DNA of 64,000 bases from Hyphomicrobium sp. (GCA_022843145.1 JALHOF010000003.1:62001-126000); one strand, 5' to 3'. Shown: positions 18,077-27,935, counted from the stretch's first letter. Notes: generated from the letters alone by a model not told the origin. A program made the numbers and translations.

Positions 18077-18132
18077 GATGGGTCTTATAAAGGCAACCCG
18101 GGAGGAGTGCAACGGGCAGACACTCTTCGGCG

Positions 18133-18660
18133 CTACTTCGGCGACAGCACCATAACCATCTGTTTGCCCTCGAAGCGGGGCTCGCTCTCGACCTTGGCGA
18201 TGGCTTCGGTGTCGGCCTTCACGCGCTTCAGCACGTCCATGCCGAGATGCTGGTGGGCCATTTCGCGGCCGCGGAAGCGCAGGGTGACCTTGACCTTGTC
18301 GCCTTCCTCGAAGAACCGCTGCATGGCGCGCATCTTCACGTCGTAATCGTGATCGTCGATGCCGGGGCGCATCTTGATCTCTTTGATCTCGACGACCTTC
18401 TGGTTCTTGCGAGCTTCGGCGGCCTTCTTCTGTTCTTGATACTTGAACTTTCCGAAGTCGAGGATCTTGCAGACCGGAGGTTCGGCGTCGGGCGAAATCT
18501 CGACCAAGTCCAAGCCGGCGGTGGTCGCGCGCTCCATCGCATCGAGCTTGCTGACGACGCCGACGTTCTGGCCGTTCTCGTCGATGAGACGCACCTCTCG
18601 GGCGCGGATGGCCTCGTTGATCCGGGGTCCGGACTGCTCGCGCTCTGGCGCGCCCCTCAT
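18133..18660 (-). CDS. infC: Translation initiation factor IF-3
   Basis: 175 aa. IF-3 binds the 30S subunit, keeps it apart from 50S and checks the start codon. The N-domain ([40 protein letters not shown]) and linker ([18 protein letters not shown]) are present. The C-domain follows: [25 protein letters not shown]-type helix, [20 protein letters not shown]. The coded start is an ATG, as far as the sequence shows, not the AUU used for autoregulation in E. coli. Confidence 0.97.
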   Translation of the reverse strand: MRGAPEREQSGPRINEAIRAREVRLIDENGQNVGVVSKLDAMERATTAGLDLVEISPDAEPPVCKILDFGKFKYQEQKKAAEARKNQKVVEIKEIKMRPGIDDHDYDVKMRAMQRFFEEGDKVKVTLRFRGREMAHQHLGMDVLKRVKADTEAIAKVESEPRFEGKQMVMVLSPK

Positions 18661-18877
18661 TGGTCTACGGATGTTCGTTCTCCTCGCATGGTTTCGGACA
18701 ATAGAAATAGGTCAGCGAACCCGGTGGCGGCGCACGATCTCTGAGGACGGCAGCCCAACAGCCGGAATTCGGGGAGAATTCAGAAGAACAGGCCCTAAGT
18801 CAAGCGCCGCCCGATGGCGCCGGCCTGGCAAGATGGTAAAGATGTGGAGTTCGGGCCGCATGTGGCGGCAAAGCACC

Positions 18878-19618
18878 CTACTTCCAGTGCTCGGCGATCC
18901 AAGGCGTCGGACGAACGTGCTTGTAGAGCCGCTTCCAGGCCGCCGTCACCGGCCATTTGCCGTCACGCGCTTCGTCAGGATCGGGTTTGCCGGTGAATGC
19001 GACAAGCTTGACGCCTTTCGGCAACTTCGGCGTCACGAAAAACCGCATCGGCCAACCCGGCAGCAGCGAATGCTTGAAACTGACGCACCAGTCGTCGGGC
19101 CAGAACACCATGTCGTGCGCTTCGCCGGAGATGTACTTCTGTGAGTTCCGGTACTTGCCGAGGAATGGCTCGGGATCGCGGTTGAAGTTCTCGAAGATGT
19201 AGGTCATGCGACCGACCGGAAAGCGGTAGATCGTGGTGTTGCCGACGCGGAGCTCAGGCTCCGACCAGTTTTTCGCCACGCAGTAGCGGCCGGGCTCGAA
19301 GTCGAAGAAGGGGTCGATCGACCCCGTGATGACCACGTCGAGGTCGACGAACAGAACGTCACCTTCGAGATCGATCAGCGGGTATTGGTACAGCGAAATC
19401 TTGCGCCAGCCGAGCCGTGAGACTCGCTCGGGAATGTTGGGGAAATCCGGCAGCGGCGCCGTCTTGACGCGCGGATCGATGCCGCTCGCATCGTCGGTGA
19501 AACAAATCACGCGGGTTGGGCGCGCGGTGTTGCGCCAGATCATCGAGGCGAGGCGATTGACGTAGTCCGCGCCGTAGCGCGTGCCCCACTTGATGCAGAT
19601 GACCGTTTGTTGCGCCAT
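18878..19618 (-). CDS. Putative glycosyltransferase (GT-A fold, DxD motif)
   Basis: 246 aa. It begins with a nucleotide-binding strand (VICIKWGTRYGADYVNRLAS) and has the DxD-type metal site in GDVLFVDLDVVITGSID near residue 95, as in GT-A nucleotide-sugar transferases of the GT8/GT32 kind. The later SGEAHDMVFWPDDWCVSF also fits this group. There is no signal peptide or membrane segment, so it is cytosolic or peripheral. Acceptor and sugar are unknown. Upstream of it lies another glycosyltransferase (20240-21445), suggesting a small glycan locus. Confidence 0.7.
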   Translation of the reverse strand: MAQQTVICIKWGTRYGADYVNRLASMIWRNTARPTRVICFTDDASGIDPRVKTAPLPDFPNIPERVSRLGWRKISLYQYPLIDLEGDVLFVDLDVVITGSIDPFFDFEPGRYCVAKNWSEPELRVGNTTIYRFPVGRMTYIFENFNRDPEPFLGKYRNSQKYISGEAHDMVFWPDDWCVSFKHSLLPGWPMRFFVTPKLPKGVKLVAFTGKPDPDEARDGKWPVTAAWKRLYKHVRPTPWIAEHWK

Positions 19619-19694
19619 CGCAGCGATTGTTCCCTGCTATCGCGGTCGAATCCCCGCACGAGTGCCGCCTAGGTGGGCGGAAACGCATGGGCTG

Positions 19695-20198
19695 TCAATC
19701 CCGGCTCTTTGTGGAGCGATGCCGATAGAGTGCCCAGAATACGAGGCTATTCAGTGCGATCAGCCCAAGAGCTGCGGCGGGAACGACACTCCAGCCGCTT
19801 TCGCCGCCGTAATAGAAGCTCCACCAGATTTTGAGCAAACCGCCCGCGTTCGCGACGAACAATCCCATGCGCCACGAGCGCCTCCAAAACGTGGCTGCGA
19901 GGCAAGCCAGAAACGCCGGCACCGAGAGCGCGAATAGGATTTTCAGCGGTGTCCAGGGAGCGAGCAGGTATTGACGCTCGTACTCGAGAAATTCAGCCGC
20001 ACGGGGATCTGGTACGGCGGGGGCCGGAAACCAGGCCATGCTGGTTGCAAGTGCGATCAGAGTCAGCCCGACGCCCCAAGCGCTGCGGCGCCAGGCAAAG
20101 TAACAGTAGGGCAACAGAAACAACGGGCGGATGTACCAGCTCAGGGGGTTGTGGTGCCGCGCCCAAGCCCAGGCGGCCAGATCGTTGAATAGCTCCAT
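19695..20198 (-). CDS. Membrane protein of unknown function
   Basis: 167 aa with about four membrane helices (YIRPLFLLPYCYFAW; GVGLTLIALATSMAWF; LKILFALSVPAFLACLAATF; VVPAAALGLIALNSLVFWAL). No family recognised. It sits between two glycosyltransferase genes on the same strand, 76 bp and 41 bp away, and is probably in one transcript with them. Confidence 0.65.
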   Translation of the reverse strand: MELFNDLAAWAWARHHNPLSWYIRPLFLLPYCYFAWRRSAWGVGLTLIALATSMAWFPAPAVPDPRAAEFLEYERQYLLAPWTPLKILFALSVPAFLACLAATFWRRSWRMGLFVANAGGLLKIWWSFYYGGESGWSVVPAAALGLIALNSLVFWALYRHRSTKSRD

Positions 20199-20239
20199 CT
20201 CTCAAGATTAACGCGCGGGCGCTGCAGTGTCGTGTCGAC

Positions 20240-21445
20240 TCAGCCAGTCGCGCCGACAAAGGCGGCTTCGAGGCTGCTGCCGATGAGTTCGTCGTAAACG
20301 GCCAAAGTCTGGCGTTGCAGTTCTTGCGTGGTGAAGCGGCTGGTGACGAAGGCCCGCGCACGGTCGCCGATCGCGGCCCGGTCGGTTGGCGAAAGCGACA
20401 GCGCCGACGACATCGCTTCAGCCAATGCGGCGGCGTCGCTCGGCGGTACGAGCCAACCAGTGGAGGGTGGGGCGGGTGCGCGAGGCTCGGAGACCAGTGT
20501 TTCGGGCAAAGCGCCGATCCGCGAGAGGATGACCGGGCAGCGCATCGCCTGCGCTTCCGCCGACGAGCGTCCGAACCCTTCCGGCTCGGTCGAAACAAGG
20601 AGTGCTGCATGGGCTAGGGCGAATGCCGCGGGGACGTCGTCGAAATGACCGACGATGCGGACCTGATCGGCAAGTCCACCCCCCGAGATCTGCGCCTGGA
20701 GTTCGGTGACATATCCCGTGCGGCCCTGAGCGTCACCGGCGAAGGCGATGACCGCATTGCCCAGTTGGTCCGATGCTGCAAGCTGGCGGGCGGCCTCGAT
20801 CACCACGCTCTGGCCTTTGAGCGGCGTGACGCGGGCGACGTGGACGATGACGCGGGCACCCGCGGGGATGCCCCAGGCCGTGCGCAAGGCCGTCAATCGC
20901 TCAGGCGAGACGACAGCGGGATCGAACCGAGAAAGATCGACGCCGCGATAGATGGTTCGCACGCGAGCGGGGGAGGCCGCGTAGCGGTCGCGGATCGACC
21001 GGGCGGTATAGTCGGAGTTGGCGATGACGATATCGGACCGCGCCATCACGCCGTTGTAGAGGTTCTTCAACTTCGAGCGTTCGCTGTAGGCGCCGTGATA
21101 AGTGGTGACGAACGGAATGCCGGTTTTACGGGCGGCGATGAACGCGCTCCAGGCGGGCGCACGGCTTCGGGCATGGATCAGCGACACGCGCTCGCGGGCG
21201 AAGATCTTGGCGAGTTCGAAGCCATTGGAGACGATGCGCGCGGGGTTCTTTGTCGCCGCTGGAAACGGCATCAGTTCGCCACCGGCTGCAATGATGCGCT
21301 CGGAGAGACGGCCGCCCTCGGACAGCACGAGCGCTCGCCCACCGGCTTTCGTGATCGCGGCTGTCACTTCAAGCGTGGTGATTTCCGCGCCGCCGGCATC
21401 GAGATGGGGAATGAGTTGCAGTATGGTCGGGCGGGTGGACGTCAC
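20240..21445 (-). CDS. Glycosyltransferase family 4-type protein
   Basis: 401 aa retaining glycosyltransferase of GT-B fold. The N-terminal domain has ILQLIPHLDAGGAEITTLEV and the loop FVTTYHGAYSERS; the C-terminal domain has VIVHVARVTPLKGQ, VRIVGHFDDVPAAFALAHAA and the nucleotide-sugar EX7E strip STEPEGFGRSSAEAQAM. The start is GTG at 21445, with GGAG about eight bases upstream; the longer upstream frame lacks homology. Probably adds a sugar to a lipid-linked glycan or lipopolysaccharide; the exact step is unknown. Divergent from the hydrolase at 21503. Confidence 0.85.
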   Translation of the reverse strand: MTSTRPTILQLIPHLDAGGAEITTLEVTAAITKAGGRALVLSEGGRLSERIIAAGGELMPFPAATKNPARIVSNGFELAKIFARERVSLIHARSRAPAWSAFIAARKTGIPFVTTYHGAYSERSKLKNLYNGVMARSDIVIANSDYTARSIRDRYAASPARVRTIYRGVDLSRFDPAVVSPERLTALRTAWGIPAGARVIVHVARVTPLKGQSVVIEAARQLAASDQLGNAVIAFAGDAQGRTGYVTELQAQISGGGLADQVRIVGHFDDVPAAFALAHAALLVSTEPEGFGRSSAEAQAMRCPVILSRIGALPETLVSEPRAPAPPSTGWLVPPSDAAALAEAMSSALSLSPTDRAAIGDRARAFVTSRFTTQELQRQTLAVYDELIGSSLEAAFVGATG

Positions 21446-21502
21446 GGTCGGGCTCCGGCGGGCTCCGCGCGTGGAATGGGCGGTGCTTCGAAGGGGCTTT
21501 CT

Positions 21503-22312
21503 ATGACGAGCGGAGACGCGGCGCAATTCGTCGAGGTGGGGGGTGGCGATGGCAAGCCGCCGCGGCGCATCGCCTACCGGACGGAAATGGCCGTTGCGCC
21601 GGATGCGCCGGGGTTGTTCTGGCTATCGGGATTCAAGTCGGACATGGCCAGCACCAAGGCGACGGCGGTTGCAGCCTACGCGCGCGAGCACGGTCTGGGC
21701 ACGACGCTGTTCGACTATTCGGGACATGGCCAGTCTTCTGGACTGTTCGAGGACGGCACCATCGGCCAATGGCTTGATGAGGCGGTGGCCGTTTTCCGAC
21801 AGGTCACGCGCGGCCCGCAGGTCGTGATTGGATCGAGCATGGGGGGCAATATTGCGCTGCTCCTGCTCAAGCGGCTGGTCGCGCAACACCCCGAAGACGC
21901 CCGCCGGCTCGCCGCCGTGGTCCTGATCGCGCCGGCCTGGGACATGACCGAGGAGTTGATCTGGAAAGGTATGCCCGAAGCGGCCCGACGCGAAATCGAG
22001 GAGAAGGGCGTGGCCTACCGGCCGTCGGAGTACGGTGAACCGTATGCCATCACACGGGCGCTGATCGAGGATGGACGGAGGCACCTCCTAGCACGGCGGC
22101 CGTTTGATCCGGGGCGGCCCGTCTACATCTTGCAGGGTGCGCGCGATCCCGATGTGCCGCTCAGCCATACGCAAGCCCTCGTCGGCTTTCTCGAGGGTGA
22201 TTGGGCGGAATTGACGGTTGTGCCCGATGGCGAACACCGGCTGTCTCGGACTGAGGATCTGGTCCAGTTGTTCGATATCGTCGGGCGAGCGGTGCTGACA
22301 GCGCGCGCTTGA
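21503..22312 (+). CDS. Alpha/beta hydrolase (ABHD10-like)
   Basis: 269-aa serine hydrolase. Seen: a beta-strand/oxyanion segment LFWLSGFKSDMASTKA, FDYSGHGQSSG, the nucleophile elbow VIGSSMGGNIALLLL with the catalytic Ser, the acid strand LQGARDPDVP, and the catalytic His in PDGEHRLSR. The pattern is closest to the family that includes mitochondrial ABHD10, a thioesterase/esterase, but the bacterial substrate is unknown. AAGGGG lies eight bases before the ATG; its 57-bp upstream region is shared with the divergent glycosyltransferase. Confidence 0.82.
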   Translation: MTSGDAAQFVEVGGGDGKPPRRIAYRTEMAVAPDAPGLFWLSGFKSDMASTKATAVAAYAREHGLGTTLFDYSGHGQSSGLFEDGTIGQWLDEAVAVFRQVTRGPQVVIGSSMGGNIALLLLKRLVAQHPEDARRLAAVVLIAPAWDMTEELIWKGMPEAARREIEEKGVAYRPSEYGEPYAITRALIEDGRRHLLARRPFDPGRPVYILQGARDPDVPLSHTQALVGFLEGDWAELTVVPDGEHRLSRTEDLVQLFDIVGRAVLTARA

Positions 22313-22354
22313 ATGCGCGCTGGAAGATCAAAAGCTAGACGGTTTCCGCAGCTC

Positions 22355-23872
22355 TCAACGGTCGCCGCGAATGCTGGCCTCTTGGACGGGAAGGCCGGAG
22401 GCGATGGCCGCTTCGAGAGAGGCAGCGCCGGCACGTGCCGCGATGTCCTCGGGGACGATCCACGCCCGCCACGTCGAGGACGATACGCCCGCCCGGCAGT
22501 CGAGCTTGCCACCGGACACGGCACAGGTTTCGTCGGCGCGCGCCTCCGTCGCCTCGCGGCGGTCGTGCCGGACGATACGCAGATCGATTGGCTGCACGAG
22601 CGCGGATGCGGCTTCGAGATCGACGTCGCGGAAGACGCAACCGAGTGAATTGTTGCAAGCCCCCGCACGTGATCCGAGCGCCACGCCGGGGCCGAATGCG
22701 GTCGAGCGTGGCAGGCGTTTGGCGGCAATGGCTGGGCCGGCGCTGACGTAGCAGACCTCCGCGATACATAGCATCGGGTCGGCCGACTTATTCCAGCGGC
22801 GGATGCCTTTGCTGCCAGCCGCCATCATCAAAAGCACGGTGACACGACGGGGCGCTGAAGGCGCCACGGCGCCACGAGCAGCGTGAACTGCGCTGCCGGC
22901 GGGCGCGTCAGGTGTGCTCGTCACGGGTTCGCTGCCAGCGGTCTGGCGGACCTCGCGCGCTTCCCGGGCCTTACGGATCTTCTCGGTCAGCCGCATCGCC
23001 TCCTGTTCGCGTTCGGCTTCCAGGGCCTGCCGCTCGGCTTCGGCCTGATGCTCGGCCTTGCGCGCTTGTTCACGATCGTTCTCGGCTTTCATTGCCGTGT
23101 CACGCGCGGCCTGCGCTTGGCGGGCTTCGGCTTCGGCAAGAGCCGCCTTGGCGCGCTCGGCGACCTCGGCGATGCCGCGTTCTTCGGCGGCGCGCTTCTC
23201 GGCCGCTGCTGCTGCGGCTTGCTCAGCAGCGAGCTTGTCCGCGGACGCCTTCGCCTCGCGGGCGGACCTTTCGTCGGCCTCGGCTTTGGCGCGCGCCACC
23301 TCGTCGGCCCGCACTTTCTCGATGCGTGCCTTCTCGGCTGCGTCGCGCTGGGACTTCTCCGCGGTCGCACGGGCCGCTTCGATGCGCGCTTTCTCGGCGG
23401 CTTCGGCGGCAAGCCGCGCGTCCTCGGCCAGTTTATTCTCGCGGGCCAATCGCTCCAGTTCCGCACGCTCCTCTTCCGCACGGTCCAGTTCAGCCAGGGC
23501 ACGCTTCTGCTCGGCCTCGCGATCTGCCGCTTCGGCGCGCGCGCGCTCCAGCATTTCGGCCTCGTCGGCCTTCATCTGGTGAGCCTTCTGGCGCGCGGCC
23601 TCGGCTCGGCGCTTGGCGTCTTCCGATTTGCGTTTGGCTTCGGCCTCGGCCTTGACCGCATGCAATCGCTCGGTTTCGGCGCGCTTTTTGGCTTCAACGG
23701 CCTTGCGGGCTTCTTCGGTTGCCCCCGCGAAACGTTCAGCAATTGCGTGCGCGCGGGTGTCGTCGTTGGACCATGCAGCGGGACTGCCGGCGAGGAGCGC
23801 GCACGACACAGCGGCCAATGCCGACAACGACCTGCGTCCCATTGAACCCGCTACCCGCTTCCCGTCTCGCAT
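22355..23872 (-). CDS. Exported long coiled-coil protein with six-cysteine C-terminal domain
   Basis: 505 aa. The N-terminus carries a signal peptide (SALAAVSCALLAGSPAAWS, cleaved near residue 35). Residues about 38-310 are a charged Ala/Glu/Lys/Arg-rich helix with heptad-like repeats (KRAEAARQKA, AEKARIEAARATAEKSQRD), a long TolA-like coiled coil. After a Pro/Ser/Ala linker, residues about 345-505 form a non-repetitive domain with six cysteines (MLCIAEVC, GACNNSLGC, ETCAVSGGKLDC), probably three disulfides. No tol-pal genes adjoin it. I do not recognise the C-terminal domain; a cell-envelope structural or scaffolding role is only a guess. Confidence 0.75.
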   Translation of the reverse strand: MRDGKRVAGSMGRRSLSALAAVSCALLAGSPAAWSNDDTRAHAIAERFAGATEEARKAVEAKKRAETERLHAVKAEAEAKRKSEDAKRRAEAARQKAHQMKADEAEMLERARAEAADREAEQKRALAELDRAEEERAELERLARENKLAEDARLAAEAAEKARIEAARATAEKSQRDAAEKARIEKVRADEVARAKAEADERSAREAKASADKLAAEQAAAAAAEKRAAEERGIAEVAERAKAALAEAEARQAQAARDTAMKAENDREQARKAEHQAEAERQALEAEREQEAMRLTEKIRKAREAREVRQTAGSEPVTSTPDAPAGSAVHAARGAVAPSAPRRVTVLLMMAAGSKGIRRWNKSADPMLCIAEVCYVSAGPAIAAKRLPRSTAFGPGVALGSRAGACNNSLGCVFRDVDLEAASALVQPIDLRIVRHDRREATEARADETCAVSGGKLDCRAGVSSSTWRAWIVPEDIAARAGAASLEAAIASGLPVQEASIRGDR

Positions 23873-24062
23873 GTCTCAGTCCCGCCGCTCCGCCGCACTT
23901 CACCTTGTCGCGCCCGCCAGGATACAGCGGCGCGGAACCGTCGACGCGGACCTGATTGCCTCGGCCAGCATCGAAGTCGGCATCCTACGCGAATGCCGAA
24001 CCCTACCGTTCACTGTGATTCCGGCAATAAAGCGGATGACGGCTGAACCGGTTGTGAATAGC

Positions 24063-24929
24063 TCAGGCCATGCGTGCGGCGATGGCCGACAATCCCTCGC
24101 GATAGGTCGGGTAGGACAAGGTGTAGCCGAGCTGGGCTTTCATACGCGCATTCCGCACGCGCTTGTTTTCGGAATAGAAGCTGCGGGCCATCGGCGAAAG
24201 CGGTGCGGTCTCGAACGGCGTGTCGGGCGGCGGCGTGCGGCCGAGAAGCCGTGCTGCAAAGCTTACGACATCCTGCGGCGGCGCGGGCTCGTCGTCGACG
24301 ACGTTGAACACCTGTCCGGGGCATGGCCGCTCGATGGCTGCTGCAACCGCGCCGGCAATGTCGTCGACGTGGATCCGGTTGAAGACCTGATCCTTCTTGA
24401 TCAGGCGGCGTGCTGATCCGTCGACGATATCGTCGATCTGGCTGCGGCCTGGGCCGTAAATGCCGGGGAGCCGGAATACCATCGTCGTTTTTCCGGTGCT
24501 GGCACCGAGCGTCAACCACGCGTTTTCGGCATCGAGCCGCCGTTTGCCGCGTTCCGACATCGGGTTCGGCGGAAAAGTCTCGTCGACCCAGCCACCTTTC
24601 TGGTCGCCGTAAACGGCGACGGTCGAGAGATAGCCGATCCAGCGGAGTTCGGGCGAATTTGCGATGTCCGCAGCGTGTCGAACGAACGCTGGGTCGCCAT
24701 CGGCGGCGGGCGGGATGGACAGGAGGACGTGGGTCGCCTCGGCCAGCGCGGCAGTGACGGCTCGAGACGACGTCGTGCCGTCGAACACGAGGCCGCGATA
24801 GCCGCGCGCGGCGATCCGCTCCGCCCCGGTTGCCGTCGTCGAGGTTCCAGTGATCTTCCAGCCCTCTGCAGCGAGGCGGGCCGAAAGCACGCTGGCGCTG
24901 TAGCCGAGACCGAACGAAAAGAGATGCAT
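24063..24929 (-). CDS. NAD-dependent epimerase/dehydratase family protein
   Basis: 288 aa extended short-chain dehydrogenase. The N-terminal Rossmann strand LFSFGLGYSASVLSARLA has a modified glycine motif. STVAVYG and MVFRLPGIYGPGRS follow, and a HVDDIAGAV block marks the sugar/NAD region. The catalytic YxxxK is not obvious, so the activity is uncertain; proteins of this type (YeeZ-like) often lack it. Its ATG shares one base with the queG stop (TGATG), so it is translationally coupled to queG. Confidence 0.75.
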   Translation of the reverse strand: MHLFSFGLGYSASVLSARLAAEGWKITGTSTTATGAERIAARGYRGLVFDGTTSSRAVTAALAEATHVLLSIPPAADGDPAFVRHAADIANSPELRWIGYLSTVAVYGDQKGGWVDETFPPNPMSERGKRRLDAENAWLTLGASTGKTTMVFRLPGIYGPGRSQIDDIVDGSARRLIKKDQVFNRIHVDDIAGAVAAAIERPCPGQVFNVVDDEPAPPQDVVSFAARLLGRTPPPDTPFETAPLSPMARSFYSENKRVRNARMKAQLGYTLSYPTYREGLSAIAARMA

Positions 24930-26125
24930 CAGGATGGCTCCGTGGAGGCAGTGGGACGATTGCAAGCCGCCGCCCATTCCGCACGCACGGCCTCGTCGAG
25001 TTCGGCGGCAGCATACCGGCCGGCAAGCGCGCGGACAGCGGGCGCTTCTAACAGCCGGGAGAGTGCCCAGACCGCCATGCCGCGAACCAGGGGCGAATTG
25101 TCGCCGAGAAGCTTCACTACTGCATCCGCCAGTGACGGGTCGCCGGAATTGCCTGCGGCGATCAACGTGTTGCGGACGACACGGTCGCGCCCCGTGCGCT
25201 TGATCGGCGTTCCAGCGAATCGCAAACGAAAGGCTGGGTCGTCGAGCGCCAGGAGGTCAGCAAGCGTCGGCTCGGACGTCTCGGCTTGGGCGGCGAACCG
25301 TATTTCCCGCGCCGTCTCCGCGAACTTGTTCCACGGACAGACGGCGAGGCAGTCGTCGCAGCCGAAGACGCGATTGCCCATCGGCACGCGGAACTCGACT
25401 GGGATCGGCCCCTTGTGTTCGATCGTCAGGTAGGCGAGGCAGCGCCGGGCGTCGAGTTGATATGGTGCGGGAAAGGCCGCGGTTGGGCAGACGTCGAGGC
25501 AGCGGCTGCAGCTCCCGCAATGATCGGCTTCGGGCGGGTCGGGGTTGATCTCGGCCGTGGTCAGGATCGCGCCGAGAAACAGCCACGAGCCATGTGTCCG
25601 GGAAACGAGATTCGTGTGCTTGCCTTGCCAGCCCAATCCCGCCGTTTGAGCCAACGGCTTTTCCATGAGCGGGGCGGTATCGACGAAGACTTTGACCTCG
25701 GCGCCGCCGCTCGCCACTTGCAGGGTCCGCGCCAGTGCCTTGAGATTGCGCTTCAAGATGTCGTGGTAGTCGCGGCCCTGCGCATAGACGGATATTGCGG
25801 CGCGGTCTTTTGTCTCCAGTACGAGCAGCGGGTCGCGTCCAGGCGCGTAACTTGTCCCCAGCATCACGATGCTGCGCGCTTCGGGCCAGAGCGCCGACGG
25901 GTGGCGGCGGCGGACCGCATGTGCGGCCAGCCAATCCATGTCGCCGTGACGACCTTCCTCCAGAAAGCGGTCAAGGTAATCGCCCGTGTCGGCGCTCAGG
26001 GCAGTTGGCGTGGTGAACCCGACCGCGTCGAAGCCAAGCGCCTCGGCCTCGCGTCGCAACATCGCATTGAGGGTAGGGAGCACGGTCACGGGGCGCAGGC
26101 CGGCCGACCGATCGGGCGCACCCAA
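24929..26125 (-). CDS. queG: Epoxyqueuosine reductase
   Basis: Reduces epoxyqueuosine to queuosine in tRNA, the last step of the pathway, using cobalamin and two [4Fe-4S] clusters. 398 aa. The cobalamin-binding N-terminal half includes LGTSYAPG and ISVYAQGRDYHDILKRNL. The clusters are marked by CGSCSRCLDVCPT and FGCDDCLAVCPWNKF. A C-terminal HEAT-like helical part (DPSLADAVVKLLGDNSPLVR) follows. The alternative start MLRREAEALGF lies 21 residues in. It lies far from queA and tgt, which are about 15 kb away in this window. Confidence 0.93.
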   Translation of the reverse strand: MGAPDRSAGLRPVTVLPTLNAMLRREAEALGFDAVGFTTPTALSADTGDYLDRFLEEGRHGDMDWLAAHAVRRRHPSALWPEARSIVMLGTSYAPGRDPLLVLETKDRAAISVYAQGRDYHDILKRNLKALARTLQVASGGAEVKVFVDTAPLMEKPLAQTAGLGWQGKHTNLVSRTHGSWLFLGAILTTAEINPDPPEADHCGSCSRCLDVCPTAAFPAPYQLDARRCLAYLTIEHKGPIPVEFRVPMGNRVFGCDDCLAVCPWNKFAETAREIRFAAQAETSEPTLADLLALDDPAFRLRFAGTPIKRTGRDRVVRNTLIAAGNSGDPSLADAVVKLLGDNSPLVRGMAVWALSRLLEAPAVRALAGRYAAAELDEAVRAEWAAACNRPTASTEPS

Positions 26126-26132
26126 GCGCGTT

Positions 26133-26828
26133 TCAGAAATCGAGGTTCGTGTAGTGCATCGGCGGCGGCACGCCCGGGATGCGTTCGGCCAGGATGGGAC
26201 GGAACGAAGGCCGCGACTTCAATCGCGCGTACCAGGATTTCGCCGCCGGATACTCGTCCCATGAAATTTCGTCCAGATAATCGATGGCGGAGAGATGCGC
26301 GGCCGCCGCGAGATCGGCGTAAGACAACGCTTCCCCGGCCAGCCAGCGCCGCTGATGCGCGAGAAAGCCGATATAGCTCAAATGATATCGCAAGTTGGCC
26401 CGCACTGCGCGCAGCATGTGCGGGTCGGGTGCGTGTTCGGTCTGTCCACCGAGGCGGGCGTAGACCTTCTCGAACAGCATCTCACGCGAGACTTCGCGGT
26501 CGAACTTGCGGTGGAACCAGTCGACGATGCGGCGGACCTCGGCGCGATCCTCGCGGTCGCCGGGGAATAGCTCGATCGCCCGGTCATCGCGCGGATGCTG
26601 ACGCAACTCCTCGGCGACATACTCGGCAATCGCATACGCGCCGCACAGCACAAGGCCGGTGTCGAGTTCGAGGACGGGGAGTTCTCCCGACGGATTCAAG
26701 GCCAGGAACTGCGGGCGCTGCTCCCATGGGCGCTCCTCGGCCAGATCGGCCTCGATGCCGATTTCGGCGAGTGCGAGGCGGATCGACCGCGAGTGCGGGC
26801 AGAGGCGGAAATGTGTGAGACGCGTCAT
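26133..26828 (-). CDS. Glutathione S-transferase family protein
   Basis: 231 aa. The thioredoxin-like N-terminal domain has the strand-turn TRLTHFRLCPHSRSIRLAL with a Cys-type active site (CPHS), LNPSGELPVLELD (cis-Pro) and AIAEYVAEE. The C-terminal all-helical domain has GEALSYADLAAAAHLSAIDYL. The Cys motif suggests a thiol transferase or dehalogenase-like activity more than a Tyr/Ser-type transferase; the substrate is unknown. Located seven bases after the queG start region on the same strand. Confidence 0.85.
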   Translation of the reverse strand: MTRLTHFRLCPHSRSIRLALAEIGIEADLAEERPWEQRPQFLALNPSGELPVLELDTGLVLCGAYAIAEYVAEELRQHPRDDRAIELFPGDREDRAEVRRIVDWFHRKFDREVSREMLFEKVYARLGGQTEHAPDPHMLRAVRANLRYHLSYIGFLAHQRRWLAGEALSYADLAAAAHLSAIDYLDEISWDEYPAAKSWYARLKSRPSFRPILAERIPGVPPPMHYTNLDF

Positions 26829-27044
26829 GCCGCGAAATACTTGCGAGAGGGGGGCAACATGGATGTCCGTGGCGAGAGAAACAGCCGTTCGGGGGGCAGA
26901 TCGTTCCGGTGTCCGGTCAAAGGATATCTCAATTGGAGGTTGTGAACAGGCGAAGGCAGAAGAAAAAGTGAGGCATTTGCGTCAGCCTCAACAGCAACGA
27001 ACTCTGATACCACCGCGACGGGGCAAGACAACGGCGGGAACGAC

Positions 27045-27848
27045 ATGGACGCATGGCACGTGATTTTTCTCGGGCTGCTCGAAGGGCTGACCGAGTTCAT
27101 CCCCGTTTCCTCGACCGGCCATGTGTTGCTGGCTGGCCATTTCCTGGGGTTCAAATCGCCGGGGAAAACGTTCGAGGTGCTGATTCAGCTGGGCGCGATC
27201 CTCGCGATCCTCACGGTCTATTTCGGCAAGCTGTGGCAGCTGTTGATCTCGCTGCCGAGCAACGCCGGCTCGCGGCGTTTCGTGTTCGGCATCCTTCTGG
27301 CATTTCTGCCGGCCGCCGTGATTGGCGCTCTCGCGCACAAGTTCATCAAGTCGGTCCTGTTCGAGAGCCCAATGCTGATCTCGATTATGCTCATTCTCGG
27401 CGGCATCGTTCTGCTCGTGGTCGACCGCATGAAGCTGACATCGCGCTACGCCGATGTCACGGAGTTGCCGCCCTCGCTGGCGCTGAAGATTGGGCTTTGC
27501 CAATGCCTTGCGATGGTGCCCGGCGTGTCGCGTTCAGGGGCGACGATCGTCGGTGCACTGTTGATGGGCGTGGAGAAACGCGCGGCGGCTGAGTTCTCGT
27601 TTTATCTCGCGATGCCGACGATGGCCGGTGCTTTCGCTTACGATCTCTACAAGAACTGGTCGACGCTCGATCCGGCATCGATTTCGAGCATCGCGCTGGG
27701 GTTCGTCACTGCGTTCATCGCCGGCGTGATCGTCGTGCGCTACCTGCTGGATTACGTGTCGCGGCACGGATACGCGCTATTTGGATGGTGGCGCATCGTG
27801 GTCGGCGGCGCGAGCCTCGGCGCGCTCCTGGTGATGCGCGGGACCTGA
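27045..27848 (+). CDS. uppP: Undecaprenyl-diphosphatase
   Basis: 267-aa polytopic inner membrane enzyme that removes a phosphate from undecaprenyl diphosphate, recycling the lipid carrier for peptidoglycan and polysaccharide export (BacA/UppP). Conserved motifs are [17 protein letters not shown] near the N-terminus and [19 protein letters not shown] mid-protein. About eight membrane helices are visible. It is divergent from the GST gene; the 216-bp upstream region holds no other gene. Confidence 0.96.
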   Translation: MDAWHVIFLGLLEGLTEFIPVSSTGHVLLAGHFLGFKSPGKTFEVLIQLGAILAILTVYFGKLWQLLISLPSNAGSRRFVFGILLAFLPAAVIGALAHKFIKSVLFESPMLISIMLILGGIVLLVVDRMKLTSRYADVTELPPSLALKIGLCQCLAMVPGVSRSGATIVGALLMGVEKRAAAEFSFYLAMPTMAGAFAYDLYKNWSTLDPASISSIALGFVTAFIAGVIVVRYLLDYVSRHGYALFGWWRIVVGGASLGALLVMRGT

Positions 27849-27935
27849 CGATGAGGTCCCGGAAATCCAGGAAAACCCGGGAAGGGTGTCGAAAATCTGC
27901 CCGATCCGGAGGCGTGAAAATTGGGCCGGCGCGAA

